DNA of 64,000 nucleotides from positions 26,100,350 to 26,164,349 of the forward strand of contig CM055608.1 in NCBI GenBank assembly GCA_029379385.1, in the 5' to 3' direction. This stretch comes from Quillaja saponaria (taxonomy: Eukaryota; Streptophyta; Magnoliopsida; Fabales; Quillajaceae). Position numbers and translations under genes: made by a program. The notes beneath the pieces are model-generated. The model ran no database searches, was not told the DNA's origin, and was given only the letters and a program-made list of their open reading frames with translations. Of the stretch, positions 23,191-35,100 are shown one piece after another. Numbering within the stretch: the stretch's first letter is position 1; every line of letters begins with the position of its first letter.

Positions 23191-24186
23191 TCACTTGCAG
23201 CTCGGAAGTGGAGCACCGCACAAACACTTGTTATGAAAATATTCATAAATTTCAAAGCTCTGCAACTTCCCACCCACCGGAATTTGACCGCAAAGCCTAT
23301 TATAGCTAACATTCAACAAGTACAGATCCAGTGCGATCAGGTCCTTGGGAAGGCTACCGTAGACCTTGTTGTGCGACAGATCCAACAACGTAATTCTCTC
23401 CGGAATCTCCACCTTGGATAAATCGAACTCCAATACATTCCTTGAAAGGTCAAGAGTCCGCAGCTTTTTATCAGACCCGAAAAGCAACGAAGCGTCGCCT
23501 TCGAGCTTGTTCCGTGACAAGTCTATGACCGTGATGGTTTTCAAATTTCCAAGAGAAACTGGGATTTTCCCGGAAAGTTGGTTGTGAGAGAGATACAGAT
23601 CTGGGGCAGGGACTTGATTGAAAAACCCAAAGGATTCCGGAATTGGGCCGGTGAGTTTGTTGCGGTCTAAGTGAATGAAACGGAGGTGGAGCAGTTGGGA
23701 AAGCGAGGGCGGAATGGAGCCACTGAGGCTGTTGAAGGAGAGGTCGAGGTCGGTCAAGTTTTTGAGTTGGGCCAAGAAGTCAGGTACTGGGCCGGAAAGG
23801 TTGGTAAAGCTAAGGGTTAGTGATTTGAGATTGGTGAGTTTAGCAATAGTGGGCTGGATTGGGCCTGTAAGGTTGGATAGTTTGTGAAATTCTAGGGTTT
23901 CGAGGTAAAGAAGGTCACCGACGGCCGGTGGGATTTGAGCGGAGAGTTGACCGGCAAATATTGTGAGGGAGTTGATGCGGTGGGTGATGGGATCACATGT
24001 GACGCAGTACCAACCACAGCAACCGGTGTCTGGGTTCCATGAGGCGAGGAGGTAAGGGTTGTTTAGGTCTTTTTTAAGTTGGAGGAGGACTCTTTTGTCT
24101 TGTGGGTTGCAGAGTTCAGAGAGAGTAATGGGAGCTAGCACTGAGAAAAGGAAAGAGAAGCTAAGAATGATTGTACTAGTGGACAT
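23191..24186 (-). CDS. PGIP: Polygalacturonase-inhibiting protein (PGIP), copy 1
   Basis: Intronless gene for 331 residues. PGIPs are secreted LRR proteins of the cell wall that bind fungal or insect endopolygalacturonases and limit pectin breakdown. Visible parts: signal peptide (about 1-23), N-terminal cysteine cap starting ELCNPQDK and CCGWYCVTC (57-64), about ten LRRs of the xxLxLxxNxLxGxIP type, the KLEGDAS block (227-233), and the C-terminal cysteine cap CLCGAPLPSCK. Length fits the family (about 330). Compared with copy 2 there are two extra residues (Pro-Ala, about 193-195) before DLYLSHNQ and one near 217 before TVIDLS. These alter LRR spacing on the seventh repeat. Otherwise the frame is intact. 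A TATA candidate lies 55-61 bases upstream. It is in tandem with copy 2, same strand, 1.27 kb apart. Confidence 0.95.
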   Translation of the reverse strand: MSTSTIILSFSFLFSVLAPITLSELCNPQDKRVLLQLKKDLNNPYLLASWNPDTGCCGWYCVTCDPITHRINSLTIFAGQLSAQIPPAVGDLLYLETLEFHKLSNLTGPIQPTIAKLTNLKSLTLSFTNLSGPVPDFLAQLKNLTDLDLSFNSLSGSIPPSLSQLLHLRFIHLDRNKLTGPIPESFGFFNQVPAPDLYLSHNQLSGKIPVSLGNLKTITVIDLSRNKLEGDASLLFGSDKKLRTLDLSRNVLEFDLSKVEIPERITLLDLSHNKVYGSLPKDLIALDLYLLNVSYNRLCGQIPVGGKLQSFEIYEYFHNKCLCGAPLPSCK

Positions 24187-24240
24187 TTTTGCCCCTCTCT
24201 TCTTTGGTTTTCTTAAAAGAATTTGAAATGAGAAATGAGA

Positions 24241-24247
24241 ATTTATA
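24241..24247 (-). promoter_or_regulatory. TATA box of PGIP copy 1
   Basis: Reads TATAAAT on the minus strand, 55-61 bases upstream of the ATG at 24186. A similar motif sits at a similar distance from PGIP copy 2. Confidence 0.55.
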
Positions 24248-24333
24248 GATGGATTTTGGATTGGTCAAAGGTGAGGGCTATAATATGCACTTGTTTAGTG
24301 CGGTATACACAATGCATAATGCATGGCTGTGGA

Positions 24334-24423
24334 TATGTTATGTCGGGCAGCTGGCTTTGAGAGCCGCCATTGCCTGCGGTCCATGCTCTCAAAGCCAGCT
24401 GGCTTTGGATTGCATTCATAACA
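24334..24423. repeat. Inverted repeat upstream of PGIP copy 1
   Basis: Perfect 17-bp arms CAGCTGGCTTTGAGAGC (24348-24364) and its complement (24385-24401) enclose a 20-base loop. The outer words GTTATG and CATAAC extend the pairing with a gap. It lies 160-240 bases upstream of the PGIP start codon. It could be a small foldback/MITE insertion, or a transcribed hairpin. Confidence 0.8.
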
Positions 24424-24494
24424 AGAAGATCCAATTGCCAAAGTGGCATGTTATTTTTGTTCAATTCATGATAAAAACAGCTCCCAAGTAACAC

Positions 24495-25255
24495 AACAAA
24501 TTAGCTTTAAATCACATCATTACTTAAACTAAATTTTCTATCTCTCTCTTCTCTATTATTCAGTACTTGCAAAATCTTTCACTGAAACACAACAAGCGAA
24601 TTTCACATCAATTTTACTAACACAAATTAAGGAGCATTTTGTATTGTATATTTAGATTTTGTAATATTAAGTGATCATCACTTAAAAGTTTACTTTTTCT
24701 TTCTAAATATGCATTGTGTTGCATGAACATAATTTTTTTTATTTTTATTTTATTTATGAAGTCTTTAACTATACTATATACCTAAATATTATTTATTTAT
24801 TTATTTATTGAAACCTAAATATTTTCTTTGAATACAACTGGTCAAGTCATGCTAAAATTAAGATCATCTTAATTAATATATAATATATATTTATATTTCC
24901 ACATAGGGTGAGAGATACAAATCATTAAATCATTTAAGCTAACACATTATCATCTCACAAATTTTAGAAACTAAAGAGTAGATAGTTATGAAGTATATGA
25001 AAGTTATTGCATTAAAAAAAATTGCCGTGGTAAAGATGCTGTAGAGTTGTTTTATTAAATGTTTATCATTAATACAAATATACAGTAATTAATTATTAAA
25101 TATAAATAAAAATATTATATTATTAGTCTACGTGGGATTTTTCTTACTAATAAGGACATAATAAAAGCTAAACAAGAATCAACAAAAAATTATGATATGT
25201 GGCACTTTTTATTATATATATAGAAATTAAATTCCCAACACACAATTAAGCCTTT
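24495..25255. other. AT-rich spacer between PGIP genes
   Basis: No gene or clear repeat seen; several TTTA and TA-rich low-complexity patches. Confidence 0.6.
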
Positions 25256-25259
25256 TGAA

Positions 25260-25379
25260 TTAGCACATGTCAGGTCGCCATGGCATGGTAAACGGCATAT
25301 AAGCGTCATCGTCAGCGAAGTTGCTGTCGTATAACACAAAGAACCCCATACGATTATCGCGGTCGCGGAGTACTCCTAC
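25260..25379 (-). CDS. Orphan exon-like open frame, 39 codons plus stop
   Basis: On the minus strand, after TTTATAG, which would be a good splice acceptor and is itself a stop in this frame, an open frame runs 39 codons to TAA. Its residues begin VGVLRDRDNRMGFFVLYDSN, and it contains FADDDAY and MPWRPDMC. Base composition is clearly richer in GC than the surroundings. I do not recognise the family. It lies just downstream of PGIP copy 2, so it could be an alternative terminal exon, a fragment of another gene, or chance. Confidence 0.3.
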   Translation of the reverse strand, partial: VGVLRDRDNRMGFFVLYDSNFADDDAYMPFTMPWRPDMC

Positions 25380-25454
25380 CTATAAACGAAGCACGAAATG
25401 TGAAACAGTACGTAGTCGTTTTATTGTACATATATAGTGACATTGAAACAATCA

Positions 25455-26423
25455 CTAGCAGCTCGGAAGTGGAGAACCGCACAAACACTTGTTGTGAAAA
25501 TATTCATAAATAGTGAAGCTCTGCAACTTCCCGCCCACCGGAATCTGACCACAGAGGCTATTATAGCTCACATTCAGGTACTGTAAATTCAATGCGGTCA
25601 GCCCCGCCGGAAGGCTCCCGAAGATACTGTTGTGCGACAGATCCAACGACGTTAAGCTATTCGTAAACTTGACGTTCGATAAATCGAACTGTAATAGATT
25701 CCTCGAAACGTCAATTATTTGCGTCGTTAGACTGGGTCCCAAAAGAAACGAAGCGTCTCCTTCGAGCTTGTTCCACGATAAGTCTATGACGGTGAGTTTC
25801 AAGTTTCCCAAAGAGACGGGAATTTTCCCGGAAAGTTGATTGTGAGAAAGATACAGATCTGGGACTTTGTTGAAAAACCCGAAGGAATCAGGGATTGGAC
25901 CGGTGAGTTTGTTGCCGTCTAAGTGAAGGGCGTTGAGGTTGGGAAACTGGGAAAGTGCGGACGGGATTGTTCCAGTGAGGTCGTTGAAGGAGAGGTCGAG
26001 GAATGTGAGTTTTTTTAATTGGGCCAAGAAATTGGGTACTGGGCCGGAAATGTTAGTGTTTTTGAGACGGAGAAAATTAAGGTTTGTGAGCTTTGCGATA
26101 GTGGGCTGGATTGGGCCTGTGAGGTCTGAGAGTTCACGAAATTCGAGTTTTTCGAGGTATGGGAGGTCACCTACGGAGGTAGGGATTTGGGCAGAGAGTT
26201 GACCGGAGAAAATGGTGAGGGAGTTGATTCGATTGGTGGTGGAATCACATGTGACGGTGTACCAATCGCAACAGTCGGTGTTTGATTTCCAGGAGGCGAG
26301 TAAGTAAGGGTTATTTAGGTCTTTTTTAATTTTGAGAAGGACATTTTTGTCTTGTGGGTTACAGAGTTCAGAGAGAGTAGCGGGGGCAAGCAACAAAAAC
26401 AAGAGAAAACAGAAGCGGAACAT
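25455..26423 (-). CDS. PGIP: Polygalacturonase-inhibiting protein (PGIP), copy 2
   Basis: Intronless gene for 322 residues: short signal peptide (about 1-17), N-terminal cap ELCNPQDK...CCDWYTVTC, about ten extracellular-type LRRs with regular spacing, the KLEGDAS block and C-terminal cap CLCGSPLPSC. Role as for copy 1: apoplastic inhibitor of pathogen polygalacturonases. Differences from copy 1: a shorter signal peptide, Thr in place of the Cys before VTC in the N-cap, regular repeat spacing in the seventh LRR, and no terminal Lys. The cap Cys pairs needed for folding appear present, as the replaced Cys is extra in the family. A TATAAAT motif sits 41-47 bases upstream of the ATG. Tandem arrangement indicates local duplication. 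Confidence 0.95.
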   Translation of the reverse strand: MFRFCFLLFLLLAPATLSELCNPQDKNVLLKIKKDLNNPYLLASWKSNTDCCDWYTVTCDSTTNRINSLTIFSGQLSAQIPTSVGDLPYLEKLEFRELSDLTGPIQPTIAKLTNLNFLRLKNTNISGPVPNFLAQLKKLTFLDLSFNDLTGTIPSALSQFPNLNALHLDGNKLTGPIPDSFGFFNKVPDLYLSHNQLSGKIPVSLGNLKLTVIDLSWNKLEGDASFLLGPSLTTQIIDVSRNLLQFDLSNVKFTNSLTSLDLSHNSIFGSLPAGLTALNLQYLNVSYNSLCGQIPVGGKLQSFTIYEYFHNKCLCGSPLPSC

Positions 26424-26463
26424 GGTTGCTGGTGTTTGATTTGTTTTTCTTAAAGAAATTGGA

Positions 26464-26470
26464 ATTTATA
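26464..26470 (-). promoter_or_regulatory. TATA box of PGIP copy 2
   Basis: Reads TATAAAT on the minus strand in the same context and nearly the same distance from the ATG as in PGIP copy 1. Confidence 0.5.
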
Positions 26471-26479
26471 GGATGCGGC

Positions 26480-27728
26480 ATGAGAAAATAGAAATGATGT
26501 CCGTAGTGACGGTAGCGCCGTAAGACGACTCAGGAATAATGAGTTAAATATGTAGTTAAGCTTATTTGACCGTCAGCTATTTCTGCTGACTTCTCTTATA
26601 AGATGGATTAGATTTTGGATTGGTCAAAACTAAGGGCAATCATCCCCATATAACCCTCCACCACGTAGCATTTTTAGGATGATAATAAAATAATATGGGA
26701 CACTATAGAACATGATATGGGATGATTATTTTATTCGTCCACCAGGATTGGATATAATTGGATCACGTGGAATATTCAGTTTAATCCTCATATATTTCTT
26801 TGTGCTTAAATAATTTAATCTATTTAATTTATGGATCCATCATTTATTTGGTTTTGATCTTACGGATATATTCACACATAAATCTCTTTTTTCATTAAAG
26901 GTAGCTCGTTAAAGACTTTTTAATTAAAAACATAGAGATTGTTCCTTAAATGGGTGAAAGGCATTCAATCTTTGCCTGCTAAAATGAAAACAAAATATAT
27001 AACTTACGAAAACAATTAAATTTTAATATATATTTAACAAGACATGATCAACTTGTGAGTTGAGTTTTCAAATTTTGCTCGAACTTGTTTATTAAACAAA
27101 TCATAAAATCAAGATTAAGTCAAACTCTTAACGAGTTATTTATGAATGATTATGTTCATTAATACACATACTGGAGATCAAATTATTTTTGAATTTGATC
27201 TGTTTTTAAATAAGTCTGATGAGATTAATTTTGGATAAGATAGAATATGATAACATAGATTTGGTTGCATGTACATTTTGAAATGGTCAAAATGAGAGAA
27301 ACCATGCACAGCCGTATAACCCTCCACCACATATATAAGATTGTAGGATGATTGGATTAGGATACTTTCTGTGGATCAAGTTATATCTGTTAGTCTCGGT
27401 TGCGATGTTTACATTAGTTTATAAGTTATATTTATATAATTCTTAAATTATGCATGAATTTTTTATAAAATAATAAGAATCTTTAATTCCATATACTTTT
27501 ATGTGTTTTAATATTAAAATTCATACATTTGTCTCTTTTTCATTTTGTTATCAAAAAATGTTAAATATGAAAATTAAAAAAAATTAAAAACCATAATTTT
27601 ATTTTGCAAATTTAATGTGCACATCCATCGATAATTTAAAATTTTAATAATAAATAAATAATTAGAGTAAGAGCATTTATCAAGATTTTGATTGATATTT
27701 TTGTTTTCACTTAGTTCATTTTAGTTAA
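26480..27728. other. Intergenic stretch upstream of PGIP copy 2
   Basis: No gene seen. The phrase TTTTGGATTGGTCAAA with a nearby ATATAACCCTCCACCAC recurs at 26612-26665 and in looser form at 27277-27332, a small promoter-region duplication. Confidence 0.5.
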
Positions 27729-29150
27729 CTAGGTTTAGTGGCACATTCATTATGTTAAATCGTGTTGATGATATATAAATATATGTTCATCGACAATATA
27801 TATACATATCAAGAAAATTAGTTAATAAAAAGTAATACTCCTTGTTAATGACATCAAACAAATAGATATATGAAATAAAAAATTTAATTCATAACATAAG
27901 CATATAATTTTTAAAAAAATTAAAGATGAAAAAATAATTAGCACAATAGTATTATAATCATACAAACTATACTCTTTATTTTTTTATTTTTTTTTATTCA
28001 TAGCATTTTAAAAAAATGTTAATTTACAATATTATAATTATTTGTAACTTATTAAATGAAAATTTGAGAAATTCAAACTTAATTATTATTGATATATTAA
28101 CAATTATTGATTTATCAATATTGAAAAAAAAAAAAAAGGACAAAACAAGTATAAATAGTCATAAAACAATTAAAATTCTATTAATATTAAAATAGAAAAT
28201 AAGCAAAAAAATAAATATTATATTTGAAGTAAATAACAATTAATAAGTATTTATGTAATAGTAAAAACTCATAAGAATATTTAAGAAAATAAAATTTATT
28301 CCACTAAACCATTGTTATATTCATAAACAAATAGATAAATTTAACCAAAAACAAATTAAATTCATAAATTTATTTATCTTTTTTAATTCTTAAGATGAAA
28401 GAAGAATTAAAAATTAAAACAACGATATTACAATCCGAGAAACTATACTCTTAATTTTTTTTAATTCATAATATTTAAAAAAAATATTAATTCATAATCA
28501 AATTTGAGAAAAACTAAACAACATTATACTTATTAGGTACTTATTAAACAAAAAATAAATAAATAAAATCAGAAATAAAATTTTAATTACTATTAACATA
28601 TAATTATTAAAAAAATATTTTTTTAAATTAAAAATTAAAATTTAAAACATCAATATTATAATTATGAAAACTATACTCCTAATATATTTTTTTAATTCAT
28701 GGTAATTTCTTAAAATTTTAATTCTTAAATTTTAGAAAAATTAAAAATATATATATATGATTATTAGGAACTTATTAAACAAAAAATTTTGATAAATTCA
28801 ATCTTAATTACTATTGATATAAAATTATCGAAAAAACTATAGATTTATTAAGATTGGGAAGAATAGGTAAAAAAGAAATCGACAATTCTAAAACAATTAC
28901 AATCCTATTGATATTAAAATGTAGAAGAATTAGGAGAAAAATATTTTAAAAAATAGTTTATTTGTAGAAAAATAACAACTAAAGATAACTATGTAATAAT
29001 AAAAATTCCTAATGGTATTTAAGAGAGCATTAAACCACTTATATATATATATATATATATATAAGTATTGATAGATTATACTTGTGGATTTGTTAAATAC
29101 AATTTCAATGAAATACAAAAATAAATAAATAAATAAAATCAACTACAAAG
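27729..29150 (-). mobile_element. Helitron-like AT-rich repeat, reverse orientation
   Basis: Begins CTAGGTTTAGTGGCACATTCATTATG, matching 62085-62110 (CTAGTTTTTGACACACTCGTTATG), which has the CTAG edge and weak hairpin expected of a reversed Helitron 3' end. The interior contains three imperfect copies of a block with the word AACTATACTCTTTA/AACTATACTCTTAA (near 27966, 28440 and 28670) and matches, in inverted orientation, 62280-63130. No Rep/helicase sequence is present. The far boundary is unclear. Confidence 0.45.
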
Positions 29151-31980
29151 TCAATTAGATTTAAACTTATAGTTGTTTTACTTTATTTATTATTAAAAAT
29201 TTATTAACATAAAATAAAAATAAAAGTAATTACAATCCAAAAACTAATAAACCTTGTTAAATTTAGCTAGCACAAACCAAAAAAAAAAAAAAACTCTCTT
29301 CTTTCTTCCATATTTCATCTAATTTTATCCTCATTTTCATACTTTGAAACCAATAAGAGGATTTTATATCACAGACAACTTAAATTCATTTTGTGAAGCA
29401 TTGGAGTATTTTGTTAAATTTGCTATCACAAATCAATTACATTTCATTGCTATCGATAATTTGTTTTTTGTCAAAATGATCCCAAAACATCACTTTAAAT
29501 TTAATAGTCTCCACTTTTTCTTTAAAGAAAATAATATCTCTCAAATATTAAATTATAAATATTATGCTACTTGCTTGTTCTATAAACTTAAATAAACATA
29601 TTTAATAGCATACATATATATTATGTTGTTTCATTATTATTATTTTTAAATATTTCAATAAAACAACATAACTTAAAGAGAATGAAGTACGTTCAAAATA
29701 AAAAAATTCTTTACCATGGAAAAAATTAAAGGAAAGAAAACCCTATTTAGTAGTAGAGTTGAATATTAAACAAGTGTCTATCTTTTTTGGTCAATTATTG
29801 AAGAAATAATCGAGATGTTAATCAAGCATAATCATACTCTAAATGAAATAAGAACAACTCATACGAGATATTGAATGGCCTTTATGTGATAAAATAAAGT
29901 GAGATTGAGAATTTAAAATGGTGTTAAATTATATTATAAGTAACTTATGAAATTTAAAGAATTTAATTAGTTTATTATTCTTAAAAATTTATTAATATAA
30001 ATCAATAAAAAACAGAATTTAATATGATATTAAATTATATTTAAAAGTTAGAACTTTGAACTAATGATAAGAATGTAAATTAAATATTTATAAGCATAAT
30101 TTTAAGGAATAGAGTAGTACCTGAATATTGGGAAGAAACTTGATAATTCCAGCTTCTAAGGAGTTCTTTCATGGTAAGCAAAATTATGAAAATAGCTTTG
30201 TCTTTAATTAATTATGCATCAAAAATACCTGGTGGACTGACCATGTACGTGTTCAATTTAAATTTGTTAGAAATTGCAAGAACAAAATCAAATTGCTCTA
30301 TGAACTACTAATTAAACTACACTTGTTATGATCTAAAATGACCCAGTCGAGAAGTTCGAGATGTCAGCCATTTGCCTCTTGATTACCTTACCTGCAAAGC
30401 ATGGACAAGAGGCGATCTTATTGACATGGAAACTTGTGTATAGAGATAATAAGTTGGACTAGCGTTTATGTAAAGATTTATTTTGGTTATGTACTTGGTT
30501 AAGTTTTTAAAATAGTTTTTGGGTTTACATTTTTCTGCAAAGTTGTTTTATTTTGTTAAGCTTTATGGTAAAATATTTTTAGTTTTTAAAGTTTTAAAAG
30601 CTGTTAAAAATTGAAATTAATAAAATAAGCTCAAATTAAATTTCAAATTAAAAATAAGATAAGTTCAAATAAATTTTAATAATTATTTTATTTAAAGCAA
30701 ATATAACTATAATATTTATCAAAATAGACTTTTTAATAATTTTAATACTCAATATATTCTTTTAAAAAATAAAATCAAACAATTTTTATTTTTATCTCAC
30801 AACACTTTTACGTTAACTCATCTAAAAACTTTCTAAAAAACTCTACTTAAAAATTATTTTTTACAAATTATTTACGCATAACTTAATCAAAAAAATATTG
30901 GTAATGAGTGAGGAGTGATATTGTGAGCTTTTTGTCTAGTTAATGATTTGATTAGGGTTAACGTGGCCACTACAATTGATTATCATAACTAAATAAAATA
31001 AAGTTTTGGAACTAAAACACAATGAAGTTGTAAAAACTTAGTAGTTTTCTTTTAGTATGCAAAGCAACTCAAGCCACAACATAATGTGTTCTCATTAATT
31101 TCTTTTCTTTAGAGAAACAAATATATATATATATATATATATTGAATGAAATTTGTTTCCTAGAGCTTCCACTACAACGGGTCAGGCTTACTTTATTGTC
31201 CAAAACAGCATTGTGATTGCCGGCCTTCTTGGGAGAACTTACGAAAATGTGGCCCATAAGAATAAGCTCCTTTGAAAAAGATGTAAATTGGAAGAAGGGC
31301 CCAATTAAAGTCAAATCAAAGAGAGAATAGGCTTTGCAATAGATAGACCCGATCAAGATTAGAAGTTCATCTAATCTAAATTCGTCAAAATATGATTCGA
31401 TTTAATAATGAACCAGTGACGAATAAAAAAATTTAATCTGGTTTGAATTATATGCGCTTATATTATATTATTTTCTTAGACTGTAAATTCAATCTAATCC
31501 GAACTTAGTTGTCATGACCTAGAAAATGAGTAAATACGCATATTCAAAATCTCTTTAATTAGTTCGAAATCCCCTTAATTAGTCCTGAACAATCAAGTAT
31601 ATATACACTCTGTTTGCACGTCAACCCCTACACCAATATATCACAACCCTTGAATTGTCACATTATAATGGATCATGATATGATCTAAATTCAATATGAT
31701 TTGCAGATTTTTTAGACACATAAAAAAAAATCTAATTTGATTAAACTGAATCTTCGAAGCCAACCCAGATGAAATAGTCATGGCCAAAAAAGAGATCTAC
31801 ATCTTAAAATTTTAATTTATAACTAATATTGTATTTGTCTGTCTATACATCTCTTGCTAGCTACAACAAAAGAGAGAGGGGGTGGGGGGATTATTACCAA
31901 AGAGAAGAGTAATGTAATAAAAAGTTAAAGAAGGAGATGAAGGGCGTCTGGCAAGCTAGCTAGCTAGGGTTTGTTAACGT
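29151..31980. other. Intergenic stretch downstream of the TGA gene
   Basis: Very AT-rich to about 31000, then ordinary sequence. Open frames at 29344-29595 (+) and 31069-31356 (-) have no family features; the latter spans an AT microsatellite (31121-31141). I see no supported gene. Confidence 0.55.
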
Positions 31981-32158
31981 TCAATCCTGCCGAGGTCGTG
32001 CCAGCCATAGAGAACTGAGAGCTTGAAGACGATGGAAGTACTCGGTTATCGCCAAAAAACACCTCGCTGCTTGACGAGTTGTCAGGATTTGATGCAGCCG
32101 ATGAAGGCTATGGTGCCTCAAATTATCTGCCTGCAGTAAATTTTTCGTTTTGGCTTGG

Positions 32159-32196
<38 letters not shown>

Positions 32197-35100
32197 AACT
32201 CATGCTTGTTCATTTTTATTTTTTTTTTAAACATAAAAAATCGTACTTCTCTAACCCAACCCCAACAACTAACAAATAATTGTTTAATTAGTTCAACTTT
32301 GAATTTAACCACTGACTTCTTTGCTATATAAGAGGTTTGCATAGTCAAATTCAATGATGAATAATTAAAGGTGACATGAAGAAAATCAGAGGCACACCCG
32401 ACATTATTTTTACTAATGTAAAATAATTGCTGGGTCATTTTGTCAAGAAATTAAGTAAATTAACAGTTAAACTTTTTAATGTTTCAAGAGATTCGCTTCT
32501 AGTAAATTTACATATGGCCAAAATTTGAAGCACAAAATGTGTGTTAGGATTAGGGAGAAATGGTCAAAAAGGAGGTTATGGTAAAAGTATCTATGTTCAT
32601 GTTTGTTGTCTTCAAGTCAAACGGTTACGACCATGACATCAAACAGATATGGGTCTTTTTGTATGTGGGTCATTTCTGTGGGGCCAACAACCTAACACAT
32701 ATAAGCAAACACTGACACATATGTTGGACTCTTAAATTGGGATACATGAATTTCACATTACTTATATCAAACAACATGAAGAATTAGCTAGTGTTATTAA
32801 TTGGCTAGAAGTTACCTGCATTATATAATGCAGCTTTCTAAAATAGACTGACCCATGATGCACAAAAAGAATGCAAACATTGCCTACTACGACACATTAA
32901 TTAGGTGAGAGCTAGCAAGGTAAGCAATGTTTTGGGGTAGGTTTTCTAGAGTAGTTCATGGGTTTTGGAGTAGGTTTCCCTACCCAAAGAGGAACAGATT
33001 CTTGTTCTCCAACTGACCTCACGATATATAATATAATCACTCATGATGCATGAAAGGGACCACAAACTGATGAATATACCAGATCAGATATTTAATCATG
33101 CAATATAATATTAATAAAATTTAGTCAAAGTAAATCATGTTTGCATGTGTTTTAATTAGTAACTAGTACCTGTCTAACAAAACCTTCTAGACTTGAGAGC
33201 TTGTTCAATGCCATAGCCATCTGCCCCATGTAATTTGTCATGTTAGGAGGACAGCTCAATGAGTCTGAGGTTATGGTCTCTGAGAGTGACTGGTTCAGAG
33301 CTTCAAGCCCTTGAGATAGAGCCTCTTCTGTTTCTTGTGTTGATTGTTGCAACCCACAAACACCAAGTATTTGTTGCTCCGTCAATGGCTCAATTTGATT
33401 CACAATAATCTACATCACATTAAGTAATTAAAAGAAAACAAAATAAACAAGGTTTTTACATCAATTTTTCATTCTTATTTTATTTCTAGTTGATACATAT
33501 ATAAATCTCATCTAGAAGAAGGCGGCATTTGAAACTAGACCAACAATACAACATAAGAGATGAACATGGAACATGGAAAAGAACTAATTTGTTCCCATCA
33601 ATGAGAAAGAGATCCAAGCGACTCATCTATATGGAGTAAGAAGGACATAGATGTTTAGGAATAACACCTAACTCGACTCATCACCATGAATTTACATAAC
33701 TTTCTCGGTATTCATTTTTACATTACTTTGAACAACCAAATATGTGTCTAGTTAGAGTCTCATTCTTAAAAACTTATCAATTGGTAATAAGAAGAGAGAC
33801 CTATTTTACTTATAAAGATTATGAAGTCCTTTAGGCTTAACAATGTGAGAGTTTACACATTGACAGTCATGATTTATGCTAACACCAAGACTTCCTTGGT
33901 ATTCATTTTTACATTACTTTGAACACGAGAAATCTTATCCTATATATGGAAAAAAGAAATAAAATATATATATAACAAGCTTGATTAAATAGACGTATAA
34001 CACTCATGCACAATTCATATGCTTGAAATTTTTGAGGTTGTATTTTTGTCATCTTTTTGTCACAATATTAGTGTTTTGATTCTATCCACAGATTGCTTGA
34101 TAGAACATATGATAATTATTAATGAAGTAGTAGTATGTACCTTAATGAGTTCGGATGGCCTGAATCCGCCTATCCACATGAAACAACGTTCAGCTGGTGT
34201 CTTCCACATGCCAGATACAAGATGGAATGCGTCTGTTTTAGCAACCATGTTCTTGAGGTTCATTAATTCATCATAATGTGCCAAGCAGTTGTCTACATAC
34301 AGCCGAAGCTCGTTCTCCGGTAAATGCTCTTGCACCGCTGCTCTTAGCTCGCACATGATACGGTGGTTTTCTTCTAGCCATCTTGCGTACTCCACGTCGA
34401 ACATCGCAGCATCTAATTTATCAATTTAGTTAATTATATAATACAATGTAGTGATCGAGAGTCTAGCTAGCTGTGAATTAACCTTTTGATTGAACAAACT
34501 AAATATAACCTGAGCTACTGTTGTTGGTCATGGCAGCAGGAAGGCCTGTCTGATCTCCTCCTCCACCAAAGAATAGGCCCTAAAATTTTATAGAACAAGT
34601 TAAAAGAACCCAAATTTCAAGGACGTTACATTATAATTTATATCTTACCTGAGCTCTAGCACGTTGTAGCTCTTGCTCAATCTGGTTAAGCTTAATTCTA
34701 CTTGATTCTAGTTGTTGAACATATGCCTGAAAGAACAAACAACAATGAATTACTGGAGGAATTGAAGACATAGCTAGCTAGAAATATACAGATGCTTAAT
34801 TGTCTAAAATGGAGGAAAAAGAAATGGAAGCAAGGTACCTAATGATATTCATGCATGAATATAAGTTTATGTACCTTTTTTCTAAGCCTGCTTTTCCTAG
34901 CTGCTTCCCTATTCTGAGCAAGTCTTCTCAGTGTCTGCTCATATAAAATAATTAAGGCTTAGTATTATTATTAATTATAGCTCACATTCAATAACAATGC
35001 CAATCATAGAATTAGCCATTAAAATTAAGGGTAATCTTAATTGCCTTAGGATCTGGTGTTTTGGGTCCTTCTTGCTCCGAACTTGATGCTGGACCTTTTC

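Noticed and set aside
1..26423. A biosynthetic gene cluster joining P450s and PGIPs
   Set aside because: PGIPs are wall-defence inhibitors, not biosynthetic enzymes, and no scaffold-forming enzyme or transferase is present. Proximity alone is not evidence.
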